A stretch of DNA of 64,000 nucleotides from Chiua virens (GCA_019787685.1 JAHNUO010000005.1:372001-436000), one strand, 5' to 3'; numbered from the stretch's first letter, positions 10,519 to 23,659 are shown. The notes: generated by a model from the letters alone, not told the origin. Translations and numbers: made by a program.

Positions 10519-11109
10519 ATGCCTCGACTGAAAACTACTCGCGGTCAGCTGAAGACAATCAGCTGTCCTCGTTGCGGTAAAAAGTTCCACTCGGAGACCA
10601 ACATTCTCCAGCATATGAACCAACTGCAAGGTTCTTGCTATGAGAGCACTCTATTTGAACACTTTGATATTGGAGAGGACACTGAGGTGCATTCAACATC
10701 TGCTCGTTCCCATGACATGGATCAGGATTGGTGTCATCCAGAAGAACTTGAGGATGGGCCTGCACTTCAACAATCACACACGTTCGAAGAAGACCATGAC
10801 GTTGAGATGCAGAATGCACCTTCTGATTCTTTAATCAACTTAGAAGACATGGATTTGAGACCAGAGCCAGAGCAAGCATGGCCTGGGCAATACATCAAGA
10901 TATTCAAAGGTTGCAGAGAAACCTTTCCTGGCAGGAAAACCTTTATGGACAATTTCAGGGAAGACCAATATTTGGAGGAGAGAAAAAATAACTTTTACTA
11001 CCCTTGGGTGTCAAAGCAGGAATGGGAGTTTGCATCCTGGTTGTTGCGTTCTGGCCTTAGCATGGCAGCGATTGATCGTCTTCTGTCACTCAAAATCATA
11101 GGTGGTTGA
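10519..11109 (+). pseudogene. N-terminal fragment of a Plavaka-type CACTA transposase
   Basis: From the ATG at 10519 the protein has a C2H2 finger near residues 15-40 (CPRCGKKFHSETNILQHMNQ), an acidic linker and then YYPWVSKQEWEFASWLLRSG followed by LSMAAIDRLLSLK. That block is the standard N-terminal signature of Plavaka transposases in mushrooms. The frame ends after LKIIGG, where a GT could be a splice donor, but no catalytic part is found downstream before the nested LTRs. E1 inserted just upstream, at 10322. I infer a truncated transposon copy. Confidence 0.75.
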
Positions 11110-12445
11110 ACTTTTGTATGACTTACTTTCTGACCTTTTCCAGATTAAAACTGTTTCTTTGTCGTTTCATTCAGCAAAGGAGCTCAGGACTCACACAGAG
11201 ATTCTTTCACAAGGACCTAAATGCATCAGCAAACTGACCTTTTCAAACTACAGGGCAGACAGGGAACAACACCTGTCAGGGTCTATACAATCTGCACAGA
11301 TGTGTGGCTGTGTATCATCTTTCTTGAACTTTTGATCTGCAAGCACACAGGCCTGTACAGTCTATGTAGACTGATGGCTGTGCTGTCAAATGTGTGGCTG
11401 TGCAATATTCTCTTGACATTTGGGCCTGAGCACCCAGATCTATACAATCTACACAGATTGATGGTTTGCTCACACTGCACTAAGTACACTTCAAAAATGG
11501 TAGTAACAAACTCGCTACTTTGGTAACCATAATTTACATAATCAGGACAAAAGTCGCAACATAGTACTATGGAAGATAAGGGGATGTGACAAATGTTTTC
11601 ATTGACAATGTTGCTGCTGTTGGCATCAATAATGTCATCATTGCAGCTGCCTGTGCATCTGACCATTGTAGGCGGAGGGCCACGGTATCCTCGTTGGATC
11701 ACGACATGCACATTACTGTTGTCATGATTACCTCATGTGGTAAGACATGGTGCATCCAAGTCATGCTATCCTCGGAGCACAATGTGCGTGTTACCACTAC
11801 TAGTATTGTTGTGGGAGGAGGGGACACATTGAGCCATCATCATGGCATGACATGTGTGTTACGAGCATTGTCGCAGTGGGCAGAGACACGTAATGCCCTC
11901 ATTGGAGCATGATGTACATGTTACCATCATTGTCGTGGTAGCCAGGGATGTGTCATGGGGCATGAAGTGCATGTAAGTGATAAAACTTAACGGTGCCACT
12001 GTCGTCATTGTCGCTAGCAAAGGGTGAGGGAGTGCGGGCGTGTTGTTCCACTGCCGTCGTGCCACCCTCCTCATGATGGTATCCTCTCTAGTCAGTGATG
12101 GGACTGATGTCGGTCATGGCAGAACTGGCGCTTGACAGAGCCTTAATAGCAGTCGTGACTCATTTATCTACGTCCAAAGGGCAGCAACACGGCATGATCG
12201 CGATGGAAGGTGAAACATTAGTGCTTCATGACAAACTGTAGAGGAGAATAAGGACATACAGCCATCTCCTGGTGGTCTTTGTCGATGACCATCATGTCTG
12301 TTAGTGAGAGGAGCCAACCCTGTGAATTGCAGCGTGTGGTTGTCTTGTCATCTGCATCCAAATGGCAATAGCTGTGTAACCATGATGGAAACAGGACAGA
12401 CTCATCAGGCAGACAGTGGCAGGCAAAGTTGGTATGCATGCCTTC
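11110..12445. other. No gene; imperfect tandem repeats
   Basis: About 11280-11470 repeats words such as TGTGTGGCTGTG, CTGTACAGTCTA and TCTACACAGATTGATGG. About 11640-11990 repeats a theme of GGCATGA, TGTTACCA and CATTGTCGTGG. These are old, diverged tandem repeats, probably subterminal sequence of the Plavaka copy. No coding signal is visible. Confidence 0.45.
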
Positions 12446-13635
12446 TGTTATGATAGTTCTGGGTAGGGCCTAGTGAAACAACCTAGAACAATACTAGACT
12501 GTTAAAGTGTAGTGGTTGAGTGAAGAGGGGGTTCAGTCCAGTGAAGAGGCGAAAACTCCAAGAGAACTTTGTTAGAGCTCTCTGGCTTCAATTCATGGGG
12601 TTTATATACTACATGGATGTCGGAGTTCTAATCTGAGTATGAACTACATAGATAAGCATAATGTATCCTATTGGATGATAAGGTGTGAATAGATATGAAT
12701 CATAGATAAGAGCATAGCCTTGCACTGTCGTTGATGAGTCAGTGATAAGGGAAATGAAAAGATAAGGACATGAGGTGATGGATGCTGTGTTATTATGGTA
12801 GCCAATCGGATATGATCCTTTGGACAGCCTTGACATGAGGCAAGTATCTTTAGAATAAGTCAAATGTTGGAGTTGTTAAGTGAGGAAAAGTTGATATCGT
12901 AACACCTAGTGTAGACACAAAAGCGCTAAGTACCAAGCGGCTACAATAACTCAAACAACCACCACTTGATATGTGGTGCACTGAAAGAGTTCAAGGAGGG
13001 TTACTGGTCAGCTGAGCACTACCAGTGAGATGAGTTAGAACTCAGGTGTTGCTGAGAGTGTCCTGTTGGGAATCTATACCCAAAGGACCAAAGACTGCCC
13101 CTTGTGATCAGGGTGGACCAAGGTGCTGGACGTTGGTCGCAGCGATGAGGGATGGCTTAGGGTAAGCCCAAAGAGGAGCAGTGATACTAGCTAGATTGCG
13201 TAGATCAAGACTGAGGTACAGGAGTGTCACTGTGCGGTATTTATACTATGAGAGTCATGCACGGACCAATGGTCCAAAAGGGTGGCCAGGAAGAGTGGAA
13301 CAGTCAAAGGGCCAAAAGGAGTCATGCAGGGCAAGAGCACTGGACGGACAAAAGTATAAAAGGTAAATGCAGAAGCTGTCAGGAATGACAGCGGAAATGA
13401 AGGAGATCCCTATCGGATCAAGGAAGCAGAAGAAAGGAAGGACAACGGAACAATGGGTTGGACCAGAGTTGCATAATCAGATCAAAGAAAGAAAAGGTAA
13501 TCTGGGCAAAGGGTTAGGCCCTTGCTGAGTAATCCGAGGCAAGGGTAAGCCTTGTGGATTGAACATAGGAGGTACCTGTAGTACTGAGCATAGTGAAAGC
13601 AAAGTGAAAAGTGAAAGAAAAGATGAATCATAACA
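12446..13635. mobile_element. Solo LTR, family II (copy A), interrupted
   Basis: The ends are TGTTATGAT and ATCATAACA, a perfect 9-bp inverted pair. The element is flanked by CCTTC on both sides (12441-12445 and 13636-13640). Removing the inserted solo LTR at 12474-12904 and its 5-bp duplication leaves about 754 bp, matching copy B at 24161-24902 throughout. No internal domain is present, so it is a recombined solo LTR. It has short open frames but nothing coding. Confidence 0.88.
12474..12904 (-). mobile_element. Solo LTR of the E1/E2 chromovirus family
   Basis: 431 bp, TGAAACAACC...CGTAACA, close to the E1 and E2 LTRs and with the same self-primer word AGAACTTTGTT. It is flanked by the perfect duplication CCTAG (12469-12473 and 12905-12909) inside the family II solo LTR. 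It records an insertion followed by LTR-LTR recombination. Confidence 0.92.
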
Positions 13636-13640
13636 CCTTC

Positions 13641-15290
13641 ATCATGGCTGATGGTTTCATTACGCACAGAATAGTATCTATGGCATTGAACAGATACTCA
13701 TATTGAGTAGAATCCTTGATGTAAGTGTTGACAAGGAGTAAGTTTCAGGGTGAATGTTTTCTGTCATGACATAGAAACATCATACCTTGGCTGCTTGAAC
13801 CTCATTCAAGAGCACTTGACAATGTTCTCATTGACAATGCCATTGGATGTGGTGAAAGGCAAGCACATGAGGGATGAAGTGGCATTCGTTGTTGTTCAGA
13901 CACACATTCCACTCATGAAGGTCCAGAAGGAAGCTAATGATGTGGTATTTTGATTCTTTCAAGTTCAAAAGCAGCTTTTCATGTGGACAGATGAGTGAAT
14001 CTGTGGGTGGCATGCAAAGCAGGGAAACTTACATTCAGGAAGGTCTACTTTGCCGACAAACTTTGTCTAAAGACTTGGAGTGTCAAGCTCATTCTCTTCC
14101 GTCAAAGTCAACCCAAGGTGGTGGAGTGACTGACTACTTCTTGTCACGTCAATCAAACCTTGCTTGGAGGGGAGTGGCTTCAAGGGGGTCCAGGGTAGTA
14201 TGTGGAAACGAGGATAACACATCAGCCTGATCTCCAACAATGTAGATTTCCGACATGCTTCCAGATTAGGATAATATAATCAGTACTTTTGGTTCTTCCT
14301 TAGGTTTGGTTCGCTTTCTTGTTGTTGCATTGCTTGTTTAATCATGTCTATGAGCTTGGACTCTTTGAGTTGGACTAGTGAGTGTATTGATACTTTTGGT
14401 TAGCAGTTATTGTGTTCATATGGAGTATCAACTTGGTTGTAGTGATTATCTACCAATTTTGTAGCTCAAACTGCTCAGTATATGTACTCAGTAGCAATTG
14501 AATTCTTATCTTGGACCTATTGCAAACAGTATCTCCCGAACAGCCTGTTAACTTTGGTCAAGTGACAACAATGAACATGACAGTTCAACCGTTCAACCTA
14601 ATGTGAGATAAGTACTACTAGATTTGCAAGCTGAAATAGATCTGATTGTGCTGGCCATTACATAATCTCTTGTGGGCCCCGAGGGCTATCGGTTATGAGG
14701 ATATAGACTCAGTTCATGTAAGTTTAAGGATTTTGAGTGAACGACGCAACCTTCATGACTTCACGTTGCACACATAAGATCACAATATAATACTAAAAGT
14801 ACAGTGTAGGTATGTACATATTTTTCAACCAGAGTATTTTGACATATGTTCAACGCAGTGTACTCTTGTAGTACTATACTACTAGTATAAACTTGAATGA
14901 TACATAAATGTCTGCACAGTTCAGAAGAGTTTAGATCAACTCTCAAGTAAGTATACCATACACAGAGTTATGTACTCATGCACAATCCAAATTCAAGTTG
15001 TCCACATTAATTAGTGAATTGTGACTGTCAACACAATTCCATATTGAGTACTCGAGATCCAAGATCACAGCATCATGATTACAAAAAAAGAATGACAAAT
15101 GGGGATTACATAACAGCTGGTGGGGAATCATACATCCATGACATCACATGTGAATCAGTCCAAAACTACCTGAAACTTGCTACTGTGGGCGATCAACCCA
15201 TGTGACTGGGATGATGCCCCACTTTCAGTGGATCAGTACCGGTGGCAAGTATATATATGACCAACATACCTGGCAGTAGATGCCCATTCG
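13641..15290. other. No gene recognised
   Basis: AT-rich, CpG-poor sequence with short frames only. A stretch at 13750-13950 and 13990-14230 is open in pieces but shows no motif I recognise. Probably decayed transposon DNA. Confidence 0.45.
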
Positions 15291-15292
15291 AC

Positions 15293-17660
15293 TCATAGCA
15301 CCTTTGTCTTCACAGCATGCTTCAGTGATTCATCGATTTGGCATTGCATATCAAGGTAGGCGATGAAAACCTTGGAGTAAGTAGCATAGTTGAACTGGCG
15401 GTCTTGTTGAGTGCCGGTTTGAGTATACTCATTGAGGGCAGCCCGAAGCTACAGACTAGCATTAGTAAATGTGAGAAGACAGGGAGAAATACTCACTGCA
15501 GTGGCCACTAGGCACATGGCAACATTAGGAATCTCACACGAAAAAACTTCAGGAAAAACCAAGTTGAGTGACAATGCCGAGTAAAAGAAGCCAGTGATGA
15601 GAGCAGCTAATGCCGGATGTGCCATGTTGTTCATAGAGCCCTGAGAGGGATATTAGATGGATAACCCTGCAAGAACTGAATTGACCTCGTCATCAATGCC
15701 ATTCCTAAGGAACTCAGCCCCTTTGATCAACATTGAAGCTTGCAATTGATTGTGCACCGTGTCATGAGTAGGTCCGACGTCATAGAATTGCAGCACTATC
15801 TCATGTGCCTTGGACTTGATAGTTGAATGCCATGTCATCAAAGCCTCCCACAGCTGTATTGTCATAAGTTTGATCAAGATAGTCTCAAGATGTGCGTACC
15901 AGGATGCCGAGTGGACTATGATAATTGGGCCAGTAGCCTGCTGAATCTGATGAGTTAATGCAAACTCATATAGAATAGACTTGCCTGGAGGAATGTTCTC
16001 ACATCCGAGAAGAACTTCACTAAAAATTTTAGCAGACAACACATTGAGAAATGGAGATCAAGAGGAGAAGGGATTCTTTGTTGCACAATCACACTGAGCA
16101 ATAAGCTTTGCTCGTTCAATGACTTGGCGAAATCCAAACGGATAAGATTGGAGCTTCGTTGGATGACCCACTAACATGCTGTCCTGTGCAGCTGCCTGAG
16201 TATGGCCAGTGATGGCCACAATGGTGATCTCAGTATTTCCAGCAGCAGAACCACTGTTTCCGACGGTGAGTTGCTGCTGGTCATGAATCGAATGAAGTTG
16301 CTCTGGTGATGGAGCACATGGGAATCCATTATGTCGATAATGAGCATGCAAGACATCTTCTCCAGATTGTCCTTGTGATTCAGCATGCAGTGCGGGATCT
16401 TGAGAAGACTTTAGTACTATCTGCAAATTCATGTAATCTCACCTATGAGCGAGTCATCAAAATGAGGATTTGCATTTCCGAACTGAGTGTCTTCCTCCTC
16501 ATGATACAGCTCTAAAATCATTGTGTTAGTAAGGAACATGATTGATTAACGCATGCATGTGATTCCTGTGTGAAGTCGTGGGAAGACCCACTGTGTTGAT
16601 CTGAGGTGTCCCTTTCTTGGACTGCAGAGCCTTATGCACAAATTTATTAGTAGTGAACTGGGAGATGAAGAGTACATACCAGGGTCACCTAAGGCTACTT
16701 CAGCAGCCCTATCGTCTTCATCTGGAGATATTTCGTCGATTCCGGGTTCAAGGTGCTTCTCAAGCTCACAGATATGTGCCCAATGGAAGATGAATTCATC
16801 ATCTGGCTCAGTATCATCATTATCTACGTCGGCATGATGATAGTAAGGTAGCGGAGCAACTGGAGCTTGCATTGAATTGATGTCATGGACAGAATGTTCT
16901 AGACAAGAAACGAGAATGTGCTCACTGGTTGATTTGTGAACTCCTAAGTGGCACAGGGGAAGGTGTAGCGGATGGATTGCTTCAAGACAGGTGTATAGAT
17001 CCGCCGCGCGAAATGTGAGCCACAGAGCCACCCTGTGAAACAGGGGCCACGGAACTTCCCTGTGAAACAGAGGGAAATGAGGAGTTGCTGCCAGGCAGAG
17101 GAACTGATCTGTCATGAGATGAGAGCAGAGGTATTGAAGCACTGTGTGTAGATGGGAGAGCCTGAGTTGAGTCAGGAGCTAAGGGGGGAAGCTGGAAACT
17201 GAATTGTGAGCCTGGCTGGGATGAACAAAATGTCAGCTTTGGCTGGGGCATTGGCATTGCTGTCTCTGCAGGAAGGATCTAGGTACATGGTTAGTTTAAG
17301 GAACAGAACAAGAATAATGAGAGTACTCACCTTATTCCCTGCGCTCCCTCTTGAAGAACTTTTCCGCTTGGCTGACCCCTTCTCTGCTATGGGGGCCATT
17401 GGGTTGAGAGGCTTGTCTATGGTAATGATATCCATTGGCATGACCTTAGCAACAGTCTGGGTCTGTATGCGCTTGATGTGTTGCATCTGTGCAATTTGGC
17501 CCCCACTACCTTTGTTCGACCTCGCAGAGCATCAAGTCAATAGGTGGTCTGGCTGATCTGGTGAGCATGTGTCAGGTAAACTTGCAGCGATGATTGGTAG
17601 TGAATGGACTTACTGTCAGTGTTCAAGGGAGCTTGTTGAAGGGAGGTCCTCATTTTCTTT
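15293..17660 (-). pseudogene. DUF6532-type protein gene, decayed
   Basis: The minus-strand blocks read in order. An N-terminal Lys/Ser-rich part lies at 17486-17330. A Ser/Pro-rich and acidic middle follows at 17260-16650. The conserved core at 16200-15660 has IPPGKSILYEFALTHQ, HSASWYAH, MTIQLWEALMTWHST and GAEFLRNGIDDE. A C-terminal part at 15634-15293 has NMAHPALAALITGFFYSAL and LNEYTQTGTQQDRQFNYATY. I know this as a large Agaricomycete family (DUF6532) of unknown function. In-frame TGA codons at 16058-16060 and 15293-15295 stand where the family reading would continue, probably from CGA. A GT-rich junction after SAGNK at about 17330 looks like a normal intron. Confidence 0.6.
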
Positions 17661-17670
17661 CATGTATTAG

Positions 17671-18224
17671 TGTTAGAGACTGTGCGACTCGGAGGTAGCC
17701 AACTCCGGATCTCCGGAGTTGTAACATCGGACGGGACTTGGCTTCACCGTATGTGGTGCGCCCTTGTCACAGTCTGTCCCTATATTTCGGACATGCGGAG
17801 AACGGAGGTAGATATATGACTCAACACATAAAGTGGAGTCGAGCGGAGTAAAGACCGTCAAGGTCTTACGGAGTGTTCGGAGTGAGTCATACAATAAACT
17901 AATATTCAGACTAAGGGTACACAGTCAGGGTACTACAGTTTATATACTTGGAGTGGAATGGAGATTAGTAACGGAGTTGGTAAGAACTGAGTAAGACGGA
18001 AGATTGGGAAACTACATAGCTGGAGGTAAGTCGGGTACTGAGAAAGCCGGAGCTGTGCTCGTAAGCGAGACACAGGTTATGTACTAAAATAAAAGAGGAG
18101 ACATATGTATGTAACGGAGGTCCAGGGTCGCGGAGTTGCGTCCTGAGGGAGATCGACCCGGAGTTATTGTCTAAGAGAAACGGAGTTATATCCAGAGGAA
18201 TGGAGAACGGAGCGGTATATGACA
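17671..18224. mobile_element. Solo LTR, family III (CGGAG-rich)
   Basis: 554 bp running from TGTTAGAGAC to ATATGACA, flanked by the perfect direct repeat ATTAG (17666-17670 and 18225-18229). About fifteen copies of CGGAG (for example CTCCGGAGTTG, GTTCGGAGTG, GCGGAGTTGCG) are spread over it. It keeps many CpGs, unlike the DNA on either side, so it is probably a recent insertion. No coding frame is credible. It lies just upstream of the DUF6532 gene start. Confidence 0.8.
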
Positions 18225-18274
18225 ATTAGAACCTACTACCAAATCACCAAGCCAGGGAGCCAAGTCAGCAGCCA

Positions 18275-20372
18275 TCAGCATAGATTGTTTCTTTGGGAAC
18301 ATTGCCATGAGATAGACTGATGACTTCGAGGTTGAGCGTAGGTTGAGAGGGGGTGGTCTTCACGAAGATCTCTGCTGTCTTTTATACAACCACCAGGACG
18401 GGGACCTGACTTGATGTGTAAGAAGGACAGTGCATTGGCAAGACAACTTACCTCTGGATACACATTGAACCCCACGACACGCCCTAGTAGTTATGGCAGT
18501 GTTCACCACTAGATACCCCTTGTTTCTTCAAGTTTAGCATCATGGCATAATTGAAGTCGATGAGGAGTCCACATCAAAATTTCTTGTCTGTGATAATATC
18601 TTCTCGCGTCCTATGCACATCCGATGGAGCAGGCCAGCGAGTTGGGCAGACATACATGAGAATGTTATTGAGGCTGATGTCACGGTGAAGAACACAGTAT
18701 ACATTGACTAGAGTGTAATGGACTAATAGGGTGAAAGTTAGAGTTGATGGTTGAGAAGTAAAGTGACGTACTTACCCTGAATGATATCAATGAAAACACT
18801 CATGAGTTCTTGCAAAGAACTGAAATTGACCAGGGGTTCACCAACCGGCGTCATCAAGAGATGTCAATAGATGCGCGTCTTGAACGCTACGTGGTGGACC
18901 AGAAACATGGATTGGAGCAAATCTGTCATTTCATTGACACTGTCGACTTGGACCATCCATGACTCAACCAACTCGGGAACCCCAAGCAACCCAGCAATCT
19001 TCTTCAGAATCTCCTCTGTAAATTTCCTGCCATTGTGTGTCCAATAGTCCTTGATGACATACCACTTCTTCCCCTTCTTGACTAACCAGGAACTTGTTGC
19101 TCTGCCACAGATTAAGTGACTGATAAAAATGGGGCGTATGACAGCATATGCAGTCTTGCGAACATGGATTAACCAGGCCCTCTCGATGGTAGAGCTGCTG
19201 CAAGGTCGATGTAGGAATAAAGGTGACAATGTGGGATTGATGAATGTTGTATCAAATCTGAGCACGGCAGGGTTCCCAAAGGCAAAAACATAAATGACCC
19301 AAATGAAAAGATCAGTGAACTTGTGTATATCATATCCTAAGGAATGGATAGCTCCTGCACGGTTGAAGATGTGCAGGTGAAATTCCCAGTGCACAATGGA
19401 TAGGGCAGTCATGAAGCGTCTAGAAGGTTGTGACATAAAGACAGCATATGCCTTGCGGATGATATTGTGCCGTAACTGAGCACTGTAGACAGAGGAAGTG
19501 AGCTTGAGAAATGTTATTACATTTTTCCATGAGAAACCAGTTTGTGGATCAGGTTGCCCACAAAAGACAACATCGGGCTTGACAGAAAGTTGAGAATTCT
19601 CTATTGGTCTTGTGGTGTACTGCAAGGACCATAGGCATAACAGATGGGTTGATTTTGCCTCCTTGGCCGACGATCATGTAATGGAACGTCTGGCCCCCCA
19701 CCCCTCAGGACCAGATTTGTCTGCATGCCAATCCAGAGGAGCTGGAAATGATATGACAATTTGGTTGAGCCAGGCAGCAACACTCGACTCTTCAGAACCA
19801 ACGAGAGGAAGGACAGTCACCTCAATAGTCTCCTGGAGGTGTCAGAAATGATGATCATGTAATGAGTTCCTGACAGAAGGAAGAGTATTCCAGACTTGTA
19901 CCTGTATGGAGGTGTTGGGAATGGTGTGTGTGATGGGCTCTCATCTAAGTGAAGGATGTTTTGAAGTCATAGAAGAGGCAGTGGTGGACTGCTTGCAATT
20001 GGGTTTGGACCAGCGCCACTTGGGTTTGGACTGGTGCTTGCTTGTGCAAGTGAGTGATTTGGCAGAGTTAGCAACTCCAGCTGACAGAGGCTCCAGCTGA
20101 CACAATGCAGCAGGAATCAGAGTGGGATCCCAGTGACCGCCATCGAGAAAAAGTGGTGTTTGTGTTTCTGTCTTTAAATCGTGAGCCTTGATATGGGAGA
20201 GGTTTTTGAGAGCAGAGAGCTGGTACCAGAATACAATGTAGCTGTCTTGAAGTTTGCGACCAGCTTGTTCATGTATCGAGATATTCTCAAGTTCATGGGC
20301 AAGCTCTGCATCAATGGTAGTGGCCTTGAAGATTCTGCCGTCTAGTGGAACCAAGGACATTTTAACACACAA
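18275..20372 (-). pseudogene. FunK1-type fungal protein kinase, decayed
   Basis: Block 19625-18864 has the family pattern: PDVVFCGQ, FSWKNVITFLKLTSS, IIRKAYAVFMSQPSRRFMTAL, LHIFNRAGAIHSLGYDIH, and a helical segment ending KYWT-like (WYVIKDYWTHNGR) then PELVESWMVQV. Further on, about 18690-18520, come HRDISLNNILM (the catalytic loop, Asp in HRD) and LLIDFNYA in the place of DFG. This order fits the Pkinase_fungal (FunK1) family expanded in mushrooms. An N-terminal Lys-rich block lies at 20372-19941. A TGA between the two kinase motifs (after DKKF, near 18580) suggests the gene is dead. An intron donor follows VFIDIIQ near 18778. Confidence 0.65.
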
Positions 20373-20588
20373 GGGAGTGATGGAATGTTCAGTGACTGCA
20401 TTTCAATGGGGAGTGGCAAGCATTCTGCCTCAGGAAGCTTGATGTTTTGAGGGAGACTATGATACTTCAAAAAAAAAAAAAACTTGACATACATACTGTA
20501 CTAGTACATGACATATATATAAGAACTGGCCTAATGATGAACAATAACAGTCTATGTCCACACAATATCCTCCATCATGCGGTGTGTA

Positions 20589-23500
20589 CTAAGTATCATT
20601 GGACAGAGAATAATAGATCTGCTTGTTCCAATAGTGGTTCAGCCAAAACTTGTTCGATAGCTTGTGACTGGTGTGCTTGGTGAGGCGAGAATTTGTGTTT
20701 TTCCCAAAACATGGGACCAGATAAACAGGAGAACGGAGATAGGATACTGGGAGGACATCACCAATCCAATCTCCATTGATTCTCGTTGCATGCTTGAGAG
20801 CATGGAGACCTGCTGCATTTACATCTGTTGTATGCCCAAGGGTTGGTGAAGTAACATTGAAGTGTTGCACATAGGTGAGGAATTCATCCATACCGAGCAT
20901 ACAAAAAACAATTTGAAATTGAACAACTACATGTCCTAAACATGTGATCATCGAGTGTATGATCAGATATAAGCAGTCAGACCCACCATTCAGACCACTT
21001 GAAGGCCAATCACTCTTGGTGTGTGTGCTGAAAACAGTGCTATCGTAAAGCCCACAGGGATGCTCTTGTGAAGGAGGAGCGATATTCATAGTTTGAGCGG
21101 GCTCAACCACTGCAGTATCATGATAATTTCGTGTTTGGACATGAATCTTTGTCCAGATTTGAATCCTGTTGGAAGGTAGGCTGGAATTGGAGGAAGCATG
21201 TCTCTGGCTGCCGATGCTATGTTCTATGCCATTTGTGCAACGATCAAGATAATCATGAATTGCTGGGCAGAGGTCAGGTAGCTTGAAGAGAGTGGTAGCT
21301 TCTTTGATGGTCATCCAGTGATGTGGTTTAATGGTGAGATGGATTGCAGTTGTGCCCGACATGAATGTGCATCTCAGGTGTGGTGCTTTGTTCAACATAT
21401 CGTTGATGAGCATGTCAGCCACCTTAAAGTAGTCGAGAACCTTGCGTGTAGGAGAGTAATAGAGCATGCTGTCAATCTTCTCATTGTCAGGTTCATGGTC
21501 CTCATCATCAGCAGGATCATTGTTGTTCTCAGGATGGTGGTGGGAGGAAGCGATTGCTGTAGCCAAATCAAACCTGAAGCACCTTTTGGAGTGGTCAAGG
21601 TGGCAGGCAATCTGGGCGTAATAATTTTGATTGTTTCCTGCACGTGCAGGATGCTTGATCTCCGTCACATGAGCATGTTCGGTGATGTCTGCGGACCATT
21701 GCATGGGGGCACCCAACACACAGATGGAGGGCACAACATGTTGCATGAGTTTGAGCTTCGGGATTCGGAAATGCTTGGAATGTCCACCAGCAGATATGAT
21801 AGCATCCTTGTAAGAGTGAAATGTGGCCAACGCAGCGTTGAGCTTCAAGTCCAATGCTTGCTCGTTGAAGATAGGCATCTGAGTGAGGTAACAAAAATCT
21901 AACAGAGCATGGATAGCAGCAAGGAAGTGGAGAGGTACTGCACCTGCAATGATGGAAACAATGTACTGCTGAACCAATCGGTGATCATGACCAGTGACCT
22001 GTTTTAGTGTTGAGATCCCATCACCGAATGCATGACAGCCGACCAGTGTTTGCAGTAGACTGAACTGATAGTCAATTTCAACTGCCCCAATAACTGAAAT
22101 ACACCACTGCGTGTCATGGTCCCAAGATATCTGGAAAAAATGGTGAAGTGGCTTGATTTTCAAGAAATAAGCTGGGTTCAATGAAGGCCAGTCCCTCCAA
22201 AAAGGTTCATGAACGCTGTTGAGTCCTTGGGATTTTGCTGCCTTGAGAAAAGCAGTAAAATTGTCGGGGTCAGCTTGACTACAGATTTCATCAATGGCAT
22301 GGAGAGTATGCTCAGCAGATCGGGAATTGTAACATTCAGCATTGCTGAACTGCTTGTAGGTGGTGGTCGACACAGGGGACGACCTTGGGCTTGTGCATGA
22401 CAGCAGACTCTGCTCTGGTGTGTCTGCGATGTACCCAGCAAGAGGCATACAACAATACCGTAAGTTCCCAAGAGGATCATTCATGATCACTCCAATGGCT
22501 GCAGCAATCTTCAGTGGCATGAGTACCAAATCAAGGCAGTGGTGGAATAACCAGTCGGACAGAAGCGAGCAGATATGTGACTTCTGGTGTATGAATGAGG
22601 GGACTGGGAGCAGGGTGAGTAACAGGTGGGCATGAAGGGAGCCCTTGCTATGAATATCCAAAGAGATGTTGGCGAGGCTCAGAAGGAGGGGATGTGCGAC
22701 ACGATTACCAGAGATTATGGAGATGTTTGTCTTGTCCGATGACAAGACGATGCCTAAAAGCATCACACCCTCAGGCAGTTCGCTCTGAGAAAAATAAGCA
22801 TATACCTCGAAAGTATGTCGACTACAAACTTACCTGGAGTTCCCATGTGTGTTCACCTGTGAGCCATTCATCGTATACATACATGTGAAAGTCAAGCAGT
22901 GGTCAACCACACTTTTCTGGGGACAAAATCAATGTGATGCTCAAAATGAGGGTGACTGAGAATGCTTTGCAGGCATTCAACCAGATCTCGGTAGAAGAGG
23001 GTAATGGATTGCTTTGTTGGATGCATGGGGCGTATAACTTGTGAGCGCCAATGAGGACCAGAGGGTCAGAGTTCGGCGAAATGATGCAATTCCCTTGCAG
23101 TTCTGAATGAGATTGGGAGCTGTTTAATCTGTAGATATTTACTGATCAGTTGTGAGTAATAATGTTGGTCAATGCATCCACCAACTGCAAAGAGAGAAAG
23201 CTGTCGATCACAGCCATGCTCAGACAAGATTGCAGCAGCCACAATGCAAGCTGCCAGTCTTGTTGTGAGGCGAACAGATAGTATACATTCTCTTTTCGCA
23301 ACTTGCTGTATTCATCAGAAAACAACTGGTCCATGAAAGTGCTGCTGTGCAGATAGCTCTGGGATGCACCTGGAAACTCTTCAATGTTTCCTGGGTGCAT
23401 TTCACCAGAGTCTGAGGAGCCCGACGGATCAAAGTCTGAGTTCCGTGGGTGATCATCATCGATGTCCATCAGGTCATCTATGTGGTATGAGGGACCACTG

Positions 23501-23652
23501 GCATCTAAGTCCATGTGTGTGAAGTTGGCCGGCTCATGAGATGGTTGACGAGCATTGCGAATATTGTGACCAAGGGGCTCAGGATGTGGGGGACTCAAAG
23601 GGCCTGAGATATCATTGAGAAGTGTGCTGCAAGCCGAGGCAGGTTGATTCAT
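20589..23652 (-). pseudogene. Plavaka-type CACTA transposase, nearly full length, decayed
   Basis: The minus strand encodes an acidic N-terminal part and then VYYLFASQQDWQLALWLLQS with LSMAVIDSFLSLQL (23652-23146). Next come QSITLFYRDLVECLQSILSH and HHIDFVPRKVW (about 22990-22900) and YDEWLTGEHTWELQ (about 22850). After a short intron (donor GTAAGT near 22833, acceptor TCTCAG near 22787) there is a 700-codon block with VLSSDKTNIS, NDPLGNLRYCCMPLAGYIAD, EPFWRDWPSLNPAYFLKIKP and HHFFQISWDHD. All are hallmarks of Plavaka transposases. Between the FVPRKVW and DEWLTG parts the frame shifts by one base, and the final Met of the long frame is not a real start. I call it a degenerate transposon gene. 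Confidence 0.8.
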
Positions 23653-23659
23653 ATGCTAG

